Below, in pieces: positions 1-6,451 of a stretch of 64,000 nt of DNA (the first letter of the stretch is position 1; each line of letters begins with the position of its first letter). Under the pieces are notes generated by a model, which saw only the letters and a program-made list of their open reading frames with translations, was not told where the DNA came from and ran no database searches. The stretch is from Colwellia sp. PAMC 20917 (GTDB lineage Bacteria > Pseudomonadota > Gammaproteobacteria > Enterobacterales > Alteromonadaceae). A program made the translations under genes and the position numbers. The stretch lies in contig NZ_CP014944.1 of assembly GCF_001767295.1 (NCBI RefSeq), positions 4,278,001 to 4,342,000 of the forward strand, given 5' to 3'.

Positions 1-1
1 T

Positions 2-217
2 ATGCAAAGTATAAAATTAAACTCAACAATAACTTGTCCTGAGTGTGGTCATAGTAAAACAGAAAAAATGCCAACCAATGCCTGTCAGTGGTTCTATGAA
101 TGTGAATCATGCAAAGTATTATTACAGCCTTTAAAAGGTGATTGCTGCGTTTTCTGTTCTTATGGAACTGTTAAATGCCCACCAATTCAAGAAGGACAAG
201 ATTGCTGTAATAGCTAA
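2..217 (+). CDS. GDCCVxC-domain small cysteine-rich protein
   Basis: This 71-residue protein carries eight cysteines, including a CPEC knuckle near residues 12-15, a CESC pair in the middle and the diagnostic GDCCVFC stretch near residues 46-52. That stretch defines the GDCCVxC family, small proteins of unknown function that are often found near metal or metalloid resistance genes. The paired cysteines suggest metal binding (inference). The ATG is the second base of the window, so the promoter and upstream neighbour cannot be seen. The next gene starts 172 bases downstream, so it is probably transcribed separately. Confidence 0.85.
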   Translation: MQSIKLNSTITCPECGHSKTEKMPTNACQWFYECESCKVLLQPLKGDCCVFCSYGTVKCPPIQEGQDCCNS

Positions 218-389
218 CCGTCTATGTCTGCTGTGGTGTAATTTTTGCCAGTAATGAGAGAATTATTGGTTCGGTCAAATCTATGTATTCTGAAATACCT
301 ATAGTTGACGTAACTATTTGAAATAGCTTAATGTCAGCTTAGTAACAAACAGTTGGTTGTTGAAAGCATAATAATTATATTGGATAAAA

Positions 390-1172
390 ATGATAAAATT
401 TAAAAAGTTATTAATTTCTTTACTAGGGTTTAGTTTTTCGATGGCAACTCATGCTAATTCTTTATGTCATAGCTCATGCACCTTTGTTTTAAAAAGTGAA
501 CAGTCTGGTGAATACAGCATTATAAATCCCGAAAGAGCTGTTAAGCGAATGACACCTTGGTCAACATTCAAAATTCCACATTCCCTTATAGCTTTAGATA
601 CAGGCGTCATTAAAAATACTGAAGTAGAGCTTACTTTTGATATAGCGGATTATCCAATTCGAAAGTGGTGGCCTAAAACTTGGTATGAAGCACCTATTTC
701 TTTAAGGGAGGCTTATAAGTATTCGGCAGTTCCTATCTATCAAGATACAGCAAGTCAAATTAATAAAAAGAGAATGAGTCAATACTTAGCTAATTTTCAA
801 TATGGTAATCAAGATATATCATCAGGTATTGATAATTTTTGGTTGAATAAAAGTATAAAAATAAGTGCTAAAGAACAAGTCGACTTCCTCCAACGCTTAT
901 ATAATCATAAGTTAGCAGTATCGAAAAATTCATTGATGCAGTTAAAAGACATCATGTTAGCTGAATCTACCGAAGATTATAAACTATATGCCAAAACGGG
1001 AGCTGGTGGGGGCGCTAAAGATAAGGCCCTAGGCTGGTATGTAGGGTTTATTGAAACCAAGAAAGACACTTATTATTTTGCTTTAAATATTGATGGCAAG
1101 TCTTTCAAAGAGGTCATCAAAACTCGAATTGATGCTGCAAAAGAGCAATTATCGTTAGCGGGTATAATATAA
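390..1172 (+). CDS. Class D (OXA-type) beta-lactamase
   Basis: This 260-residue protein is a probable periplasmic serine beta-lactamase. A signal peptide covers about residues 1-22 (lysine-rich start, hydrophobic core, ATHA before the cut). The class D motifs follow in order: S58-T59-F60-K61 with the nucleophile serine and the lysine that is normally carboxylated, S112-A113-V114, Y138-G139-N140, and K202-T203-G204 followed by a glycine run and a GWYVG segment. The length matches the family (about 250-280). It stands alone among small cargo genes, so it may have been acquired; no insertion sequence or integrase is visible next to it. The motifs predict an active enzyme, but the substrate range cannot be read from sequence. 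A related penicillin-sensing domain is less likely because the protein ends right after the catalytic domain. Confidence 0.9.
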   Translation: MIKFKKLLISLLGFSFSMATHANSLCHSSCTFVLKSEQSGEYSIINPERAVKRMTPWSTFKIPHSLIALDTGVIKNTEVELTFDIADYPIRKWWPKTWYEAPISLREAYKYSAVPIYQDTASQINKKRMSQYLANFQYGNQDISSGIDNFWLNKSIKISAKEQVDFLQRLYNHKLAVSKNSLMQLKDIMLAESTEDYKLYAKTGAGGGAKDKALGWYVGFIETKKDTYYFALNIDGKSFKEVIKTRIDAAKEQLSLAGII

Positions 1173-1936
1173 TTTAATAATCACATAACCACTTCAGAAT
1201 AAAATGCCCTGTTGGTACTAAGCTAGTGTTCGTTTTATGATGAATGTCGGCAAGTGGTATTGTTAACTGTCAAGATGAAGGTAGCTCAAAGTTTAATGAA
1301 CACTAAAAATAGCTCAGGAAACTATTGATGTTAACTATATCGTATCTTTGCTGTCGTTAGGTATTAGTTGAGCCTTAGGGCAACTGCTAGCCCACGCTGT
1401 GTGATAACTCTCAGCTTACAATTTTTATGCAACGCTACGTAAATTCAAAGGTAGTTTGACGCCAAACTTATTGCAGATTTAAATCTACAGAGCATTTTTT
1501 CGTTGATATTTCCGAATTACGCAAGTTCAAAATAGTTTTCACACAGCCTGAGCCAAAAGCGGACATTCGATTAACAGTATTTTAGGTATTAAATTTTTAT
1601 GAGTCTACGCTTTGGGGGGCACATACCGCCTTAGAATTTATGATCCCTTTGTGCGCAGTACTGACTTTAGCAATAAGATTTTTTTGCAATATATTTTCTA
1701 ATGAATTATTCAGGCCATATTACTGGAAGTATCAGTAATAAACCAAAATCAATGCAAGTCATGACGAAAGTTAAAGTTACGACCTGTAAGTCTTTGAAAT
1801 AATATCTGAATTAACATCAGTTAAATAAAACTTATGGGGCGGAATTACTGAAAAATCAGCCATGATAAGCGTTAGTTTGCCAAATAACTTCACCTTCGAC
1901 TATAGTTATTACTCCATAAAGAAAAGGAGATAAATA
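1173..1936. other. Long non-coding spacer containing one miniature element
   Basis: No convincing reading frame was found on either strand over these 764 bases. The only structure recognised is a roughly 150-base inverted-repeat element at 1397-1546, listed separately. The final 20 bases carry a strong ribosome-binding site (AAAGGAG) for the next gene. Confidence 0.6.
1397..1546. mobile_element. MITE-like element, copy 1
   Basis: The copy begins with CTGTGTGATAACT (1397-1409) and ends with AGTTTTCACACAG (1534-1546). The ends are inverted repeats matching at 12 of 13 positions. The interior shares long runs with the copy at 3191-3340, for example ATGCAACGCTACGTAAATT. It has no coding capacity. 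A short non-coding element with terminal inverted repeats in two intergenic copies fits a non-autonomous transposable element. No clear target-site duplication was seen. Confidence 0.65.
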
Positions 1937-2209
1937 ATGCCAAAATATGTAATCGAGAGAGAAATTGAAGGTGCAGGAAAGTTATCATCATATGATCTTA
2001 AAGGGATATCACAAAAATCCTGTAATGTTTTAGATGAATTGGGTTCAAAGGTTCAATGGGTTCATAGCTATGTTACAGATAATAAAATCTATTGCGTTTA
2101 TATAGCACCAGATGTTTTATCTGTTCAAAAACACGCGGATATGGGCGGTTTTCCTGCTAACTCTATCTCGGAAGTTAGGAGTATCATTGATCCAACAACA
2201 TCTGAGTAA
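1937..2209 (+). CDS. DUF4242 / SCO4226-family small protein
   Basis: This 90-residue protein matches DUF4242 along its whole length. The start MPKYVIEREI, the central KSCNVLDELG, the QWVHSYVTDNKIYCVY segment and the closing GGFPANSISEVRSIIDPTT are all typical of the family. One member, SCO4226 of Streptomyces, has been described as nickel-binding, so a metal-related role is possible but unproven here. It is preceded by AAAGGAG about 8 bases before the ATG. It stands alone between long spacers, and an attC-like fold begins within 40 bases of its stop codon. Confidence 0.85.
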   Translation: MPKYVIEREIEGAGKLSSYDLKGISQKSCNVLDELGSKVQWVHSYVTDNKIYCVYIAPDVLSVQKHADMGGFPANSISEVRSIIDPTTSE

Positions 2210-2522
2210 ATGGTAAACTATAAGTCGTTAAAGCAACAAATAACGGTTGGCTTTGTTCATGCGTCGCTTATTTTAGCTAACATATTATTTGCCTCTGAAC
2301 GAGGCGTTGAGGCTGTAGAATAACTAATTCAGCCAAAACTGCTAATGTTTTACTCCTGTATCGCGTTGTAGACGATTAATTCGATATAGGTCATGCATTT
2401 AGTCCCCTATTTTATGGGGTGATTTATAATAAAAAAGTTATTCTACAAGCTCGTTATGTTCGACAAAAATTCAGAGCGACTATTACATAAAATATCTAAC
2501 TATGATGGGCGAGGATGAGTAG
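2210..2522. other. Spacer with attC-like fold
   Basis: No gene was recognised. The first 110 bases hold an attC-like structure (listed separately). Around 2412-2429 there is a small CCCC/GGGG hairpin. A purine-rich ribosome-binding site (GAGGATGAG) lies just before the ATG at 2523. Confidence 0.5.
2219..2315 (+). other. Possible degenerate attC-like site
   Basis: Directly after the DUF4242 gene, GTTGGCT (2246-2252) can pair with AGCTAAC (2275-2281). A GCCTC/GAGGC hairpin follows, and the sequence ends in GGCGTTGAGG. This layout resembles attC sites of shewanella- and pseudoalteromonas-type integron cassettes, which end in GCGTTA plus purines. The terminal core here is imperfect, no integrase is seen, and the neighbouring genes lack matching sites, so the assignment is tentative. 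Confidence 0.35.
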
Positions 2523-3149
2523 ATGATTCAGTTTTTGGATGTTATTGAAAGCAGAGAACAGTTTAGAGAGTTAATGGGAGAGCCAAGTGAGAAAGTTACT
2601 CGCAAAACGCTCGGTAAATTAGATAACCATTGCCAAAATTTCATTAGTCGATCACCTTTTATAATATTAACTTCAGCAGATTCTTCTGGCAATCAAGATG
2701 TTTCACCAAAAGGCGACCCCGCCGGCTTTGTCATGATACTCGATGAAAATACGATCGCAATTCCAGATCGACCCGGAAATCGTAGAGCCGATACCTTTGA
2801 GAATATTTTGCAAAATCCTAATGTGGGCATCATTTTCCTTGTCCCTGGAAAAACAGAAACTCTTAGGATAAGTGGTACTGCTAAGATCGTAAGAGATGAA
2901 AAATTAAGAACATCGATGTCAATTAAAGGTCGCTTACCAGACTTTGCATTAGTTATTGAAGTGAAGGAAGCCTTTTTTCATTGCTCTAAATGCATGATTC
3001 GATCAAAATTGTGGAAATATGAAGAGTGGGCAAATCTCGACGGTTTGCCTCTTTTAGCAGAGACAATGGTGGATGCTGGAAAGTTGGACCTTTCTGTTGA
3101 AGAAATGCACCAAATTGTATTGAATGATGAAAACGAACGTTTGTACTAG
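2523..3149 (+). CDS. PPOX-type FMN flavoprotein, MSMEG_1061-like
   Basis: This 208-residue cytoplasmic protein belongs to the pyridoxamine 5'-phosphate oxidase split-barrel superfamily. The region around residues 48-110 has the family's SSGNQDVSPKGDPAGFV segment, then IPDRPGNRRADTFENIL and an NPNVGIIFLVPGKTETLRISG strand pattern, which in relatives binds FMN. It is closest to the MSMEG_1061-type subgroup of small flavoproteins (recalled). The physiological substrate is unknown. The start is supported by a GAGGATGAG ribosome-binding site. It is a single-gene unit followed by a long spacer with repeats. Confidence 0.82.
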   Translation: MIQFLDVIESREQFRELMGEPSEKVTRKTLGKLDNHCQNFISRSPFIILTSADSSGNQDVSPKGDPAGFVMILDENTIAIPDRPGNRRADTFENILQNPNVGIIFLVPGKTETLRISGTAKIVRDEKLRTSMSIKGRLPDFALVIEVKEAFFHCSKCMIRSKLWKYEEWANLDGLPLLAETMVDAGKLDLSVEEMHQIVLNDENERLY

Positions 3150-3190
3150 CTAGATCGGAACATAACAACAAAATCGACAAGGACTCTGAT

Positions 3191-3340
3191 CTGTGTGAAA
3201 ACTCCCGAAGGAAAAATTTTATGCAACGCTACGTAAATTAATAGGTAGCTTTAAATTAAATATAATACAGAATTTAATCTAAAGAACCTTTTTCCGTTGG
3301 TTTTAACCAATTACTCAAGTTTGAAATAGTTTTCACACAG
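3191..3340. mobile_element. MITE-like element, copy 2
   Basis: The left end CTGTGTGAAAACT (3191-3203) and the right end AGTTTTCACACAG (3328-3340) are a perfect 13-base inverted repeat. The 150-base length and the interior match copy 1 at 1397-1546 with scattered substitutions. It carries no reading frame, which fits a non-autonomous element mobilised in trans. Confidence 0.72.
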
Positions 3341-3346
3341 GCTGGG

Positions 3347-3410
3347 CTAGTTGAACATGTCTCTAATGATCACTAGCTTGATGTTAATAAAGATACGAAT
3401 ATAGTCGTTT
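3347..3410. repeat. Dispersed repeat B, copy 1
   Basis: These 64 bases match 5655-5718 at roughly 56 of 64 positions, including the exact run TCTCTAATGATCACTAGCTT and a second run AAAGATACGAATATAGTC. Both copies lie in non-coding DNA on the same strand. This copy abuts the right end of MITE copy 2. Confidence 0.7.
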
Positions 3411-3616
3411 CACTATTTCGTTTTTATGACTTTTTGGTGCTGACATTTATTTCAACTAGTAGTGCAATACTTTTTCTAATACTTCTTGTGCTTTAAATGG
3501 AAATAAATATTAGTTTACTGATACTTTGAGCTCCGACACTATTAGAACTTAATTGATCAGTGATACTAGCAATTTTCTATACATCGATTAACAAATCGGT
3601 TAAAATTTTTTAGCAT

Positions 3617-3716
3617 CAGTTGAAAAAGGCAAACTAGGTTAAAGTCTAGGACGCAAAGCCAACGGTCTAAGGAAATTTAGCAATTTTTTTCTATGATAGC
3701 GTAGCTACCGACACTG
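3617..3716 (+). ncRNA. Cyclic di-GMP-I (GEMM-I) riboswitch
   Basis: The stretch follows the GEMM-I pattern closely. It has a CAGT/ACTG closing stem (3617-3620 with 3713-3716) and GGCAAA at 3628-3633. A small hairpin whose loop holds TTAAAG comes next, then the highly conserved GGACGCAAAGCC (3649-3660), a GGTCTAAGG strand and a 3' side reading TAGCGTAGCTACCGA. GEMM-I RNAs bind cyclic di-GMP. The 3' base of the closing stem touches the first arm of a terminator-like hairpin (3716-3753), so ligand binding could switch transcription of the downstream pair at 3831-4449. Confidence 0.88.
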
Positions 3717-3757
3717 GAGTATTGAATAATTAACACTCACTTCAATATCCTCCTTTT
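3716..3757 (+). terminator. Riboswitch expression-platform terminator
   Basis: TATTGAA (3720-3726) pairs with TTCAATA (3741-3747), and GGAG before it pairs with CTCC at 3750-3753 across a small bulge. Four Ts follow. The hairpin begins where the GEMM-I closing stem ends, the geometry expected of a transcription-terminating riboswitch. Confidence 0.65.
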
Positions 3758-3830
3758 AAAATGATTGACATAATCGTCCCTGTTTCAGCATGCACCCTTA
3801 ATTAACTATTTAATAATTAGTGAGAAAATC

Positions 3831-4024
3831 ATGTGTGATGAACAAAAAAGATATTATACCGCCAATTGGATCGTAAAATTTGAAAACAAAAGTTTTGTGC
3901 CTGGTGTAAATGGCCCCCTCTTTATTTAACAAACGCTGAAGCCATACCATTATTAAAGCTAGGTGCTATTTTTGAAGTAAAAAATAGTAATAAACTTCTA
4001 TCCAACTCAAGGTGTGTCCAATGA
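3831..4024 (+). pseudogene. Small riboswitch-controlled gene, frameshifted at a C5 run
   Basis: From ATG 3831 the frame reads about 30 residues (beginning MCDEQKRYYTANWIVKFENK) and then stops just after a run of five Cs (about 3932-3936). Adding one C restores a frame that continues through TNAEAIPLLKLGAIFEV to a TGA at 4022-4024. That TGA overlaps the ATG of the next gene as ATGA, strong evidence that this was a real, translationally coupled gene of about 64 residues. There is no signal peptide and no family was recognised. The break could be a genuine mutation, slippage-based phase variation or a sequencing error. It is the first gene behind the cyclic-di-GMP riboswitch. Confidence 0.6.
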
Positions 4025-4449
4025 ACACAATAAAACAATTTATCATCGTGATTTTTATCACTTTGGCTGTTTGTAGTTGTAGCTCAGATACCGAAGATAC
4101 TGCTGAAAGTGTTGGGATAGCGTTTTTCGATGCTCTTTATAATCAAAAAGACATAAAAAAAACGACTGCTTTATGTACTCCTATTTTTGCCAAAGAAATT
4201 AATAAATACATAACGACTAAAAATGCAGCCCGACGTTTATTCAATATGTCATTTGATTCAGTTAAAATTGATGCTGCATTAGGGGATTTAAAAGTTAGAG
4301 AAGACTTCGTAAATTCAGGAAGTTTGACATTCTTATTTACTGGTGTCCGCAACGGAAAAATATATAAAGAATTAAAAAAAATTAAGCTAATTAAGAAAGG
4401 AAATACATGGTTGGTAGATCAAATATTGAAAGATCCCATGCCTAGATAA
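4021..4449 (+). CDS. Small lipoprotein under riboswitch control
   Basis: The 142-residue product has an N-terminal hydrophobic segment ending in VCSC, a plausible lipobox that would anchor the protein at Cys19 or Cys17. The rest resembles an NTF2-like/DUF4878-type fold: a helix around FFDALYNQKDI, later beta-rich segments and a closing WLVDQI. This resemblance is only by eye. The ATG at 4021 is preferred over the GTG at 4012 because it overlaps the stop of the upstream small gene (ATGA). The pair forms one unit behind the cyclic-di-GMP riboswitch, which suggests a surface or biofilm-related role (inference). Function is unknown. Confidence 0.65.
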   Translation: MNTIKQFIIVIFITLAVCSCSSDTEDTAESVGIAFFDALYNQKDIKKTTALCTPIFAKEINKYITTKNAARRLFNMSFDSVKIDAALGDLKVREDFVNSGSLTFLFTGVRNGKIYKELKKIKLIKKGNTWLVDQILKDPMPR

Positions 4450-4613
4450 ATAAGCATATAACCGACTAAAACTATAAGAGTACCTTTATAAGATCTAATC
4501 CAAACCACTGTTTCGATTCTAATGTCTAATGTCTCGAATGTTGCAAAAGTTAGAGTTATAAGTTGGGAAGTTACCGTCGCCTATGAGCTTAAAGCTCACA
4601 ACAGACCATACTT

Positions 4614-4638
4614 AGTTCTCCTTTAATAATGGAGAACT
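4614..4638. terminator. Inverted repeat between convergent genes
   Basis: AGTTCTCC (4614-4621) pairs perfectly with GGAGAACT (4631-4638) around a nine-base loop. It lies between the plus-strand lipoprotein gene and the minus-strand gene ending at 4723. No T-run follows, so terminator function is plausible but not certain. Confidence 0.4.
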
Positions 4639-4722
4639 ATCATGTTACCTTTAACAATCCCTCCTTCAACATCAGAAGGTCCGACCTTTAACTGGGCACT
4701 TTTATTTGGTCCTTCGTTTAAC

Positions 4723-5253
4723 TTATTTCCTATCCGCCACAGGAATCATTATATGTGCATAATCGGTTTTCCCCCACATCACATAAGGACCTCCTGCTTG
4801 GGGATCATTGGTGATGCCCTTAAGAGCAGCTTTAGGCACAATGATCATCAGGTGCGGTCCTTCCTTAATAAAGTCGGGCGCATTCATATGGTCTGCGTGG
4901 TAGGGGGTGGAATTTGACACGCCTCCATCGCCCTGTAACATATAGGAAAACCCCATTTTGGTTGCCGTGAAAGGGGCTTTAGTGCCCACTGCGCCCATCA
5001 TTTCCATCCACACCGCATCGTTGCACATTGGCGCATTGTCATCGGGCATGGTTTCCGGCAAGCAAATCCAGTCGTTGCTTCCTTCTACGAGAATTTCTCC
5101 ACGATACATTATTGTGGCATTGGCACTAATCATGGATGGTGCTGCGGATCTGGCTTTCGTGATCAGGATATTGTTATCGGCTGCTTGGACTGTGCCAGCA
5201 ATCAAGAGTACAGCAGTGGTAATTAAAATTTTCTTTTTATTTAGCTGGAACAT
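4723..5253 (-). CDS. Secreted protein of unknown function
   Basis: The 176-residue product has a clear signal peptide (KKK, a hydrophobic core, then GTVQA before the mature ADNN). The mature part is rich in Met, Asp and Pro. It contains paired cysteines (WICLPE and PMCND) that could form a disulfide, and several His and Met residues near the middle and end. No family was recognised with confidence. The start is placed at 5253 because AAGGAGA lies seven bases before that ATG; an ATG at 5257-5259 is too close to the Shine-Dalgarno sequence. It is transcribed alone, opposite its left neighbour. Confidence 0.7.
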   Translation of the reverse strand: MFQLNKKKILITTAVLLIAGTVQAADNNILITKARSAAPSMISANATIMYRGEILVEGSNDWICLPETMPDDNAPMCNDAVWMEMMGAVGTKAPFTATKMGFSYMLQGDGGVSNSTPYHADHMNAPDFIKEGPHLMIIVPKAALKGITNDPQAGGPYVMWGKTDYAHIMIPVADRK

Positions 5254-5383
5254 CAGCATTCTCCTTGGTTAAGTTCATATAAAGAGTAGAACACATTTCT
5301 TGTTTTTGCTTAAAAATCGAACAACTGAACTAACAATAATAAAAATACAAGATTTTTAGAACGATTGTAATTGTTTAAAACAT

Positions 5384-5407
5384 GCTGTCGGTGATATCAC
5401 CGACAGC
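5384..5407. repeat. Perfect 24-base palindrome
   Basis: GCTGTCGGTGAT is followed immediately by its exact reverse complement, centred on GATATC. It lies about 130 bases upstream of the start of the minus-strand secreted-protein gene. No T-run follows on either side, so a dimeric regulator site or a hairpin is as likely as a terminator. Confidence 0.7.
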
Positions 5408-5654
5408 AATGAGCTTGTAGGATGCATATACGCATCGACACTGATTTTTCATTACCCTAACTGGCTCCTGAGCCACACAGCGGTCGTTCACGTAATTGTA
5501 TTGGCATGAATTCAAAGTGCGTTAAACAGAAGTTATCAGAAAAAAATTCTACACTAGATTTTAGACAAATTTTACTATAGATACATGATTACTTTTATCA
5601 CACTGAAGACTTTAGGATTTGGGAATTTATACTGAAAAGTTTTGTATTTTTTGG

Positions 5655-5718
5655 CTAGCTGAAGTGATCTCTAATGATCACTAGCTTAATGTTAACAAAG
5701 ATACGAATATAGTCCTTT
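5655..5718. repeat. Dispersed repeat B, copy 2
   Basis: This is the second copy of the 64-base repeat at 3347-3410, in the same orientation, differing at about eight positions. It is not next to a MITE copy here, so repeat B is separate from the MITE. Confidence 0.7.
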
Positions 5719-6451
5719 TGGTCTGAATAAACCTATAATTAGGGTATTCAGATCATGTACCTATTTCATACGAATATTGATACGATATCATTTCGATGGT
5801 CACCGCTTTACTTTGATGTCATAGGTATGCCTTAACTTAAAAACGAATACTCAGGCTTGTGTAAACGCTATCTATATTGCTTTCGAAGAGCTTTGGCATA
5901 AATGCTGACAATAAAATTCATTATGGATTAATTAATAAATTAGTAGCGTTTACTTTACTAACGACAGCTCCAAGACTTAAAGCAGTCATTAGCGTCCATG
6001 ATTCCCTTATGACTTTTGCTCCGACAAATAACTAAACATCAATAGCTTCTTAGGCTGTTTTCAGTTTCAGAAGTAGTAGACTTACCTTTTTCCTGATAGA
6101 CAACTAAGTCACCATTGGCGACAGTTACTTCTGAATTATTAACGGTCACTTAGTGCACGGTTTCATTAAGCTAGGAGCTCCGAATGATTTATCCAACAGA
6201 AACTCGACTCTGTTTTTGTTATTTGATTTCCACCAGTATAGGGCTTTTTCAGTTCACTGAAATACACGTTACTTTAGCTCTGAATAATGTTTGTTATACC
6301 AAAGACTACAACCTTATTCAGGCTACGTAAATCAAATGGGGGGTCTCCAATTGAGTTTGGATAGTTAAAAGTAAATGTATCTTATATCGCTTGACCAGAA
6401 CAATTCTACAATTTATTATATTTTTGATATATCTCAAATGTTGTAGAGCAT

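Larger units (their letters stand above)
3150..3616. other. Spacer with two dispersed repeats
   Basis: No reading frame was recognised. The stretch contains MITE copy 2 (3191-3340), immediately followed by copy 1 of dispersed repeat B (3347-3410). A TATACA box near 3576 lies upstream of the riboswitch and could be its promoter; this is a weak call. Confidence 0.5.
5254..6451. other. Non-coding spacer before the giant gene
   Basis: About 1.2 kb holds no intact gene. It contains a perfect 24-base palindrome (5384-5407) and dispersed repeat B copy 2 (5655-5718). Minus-strand scraps between about 6030 and 6280 read for short distances (for example ALYWWKSNNKNRVEFLLD, then after a shift NNSEVTVANGDLVVYQ) with stops between them. 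These may be debris of an old gene that could not be identified. Confidence 0.45.

Noticed and set aside
1173-1936. A hidden broken gene after the beta-lactamase
   Set aside because: All frames on both strands are interrupted within short distances and no protein-like stretch was recognised.
4642-4917. Plus-strand 91-codon frame
   Set aside because: It lies opposite the secreted-protein gene at 4723-5253, which has a signal peptide and ribosome-binding site; the plus-strand frame has neither.
5460-5500. CTGAGCC-AGCGG block resembling 1549-1575
   Set aside because: The similarity covers fewer than 30 bases with several mismatches and gaps; it is too weak to call a repeat.
6150-6280. Possible remnant of an AAA/DUF4143-type ATPase on the minus strand
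   Set aside because: A short LYWWKSNNKNRVEFLLD-like stretch is suggestive, but it is too short and too interrupted to name.
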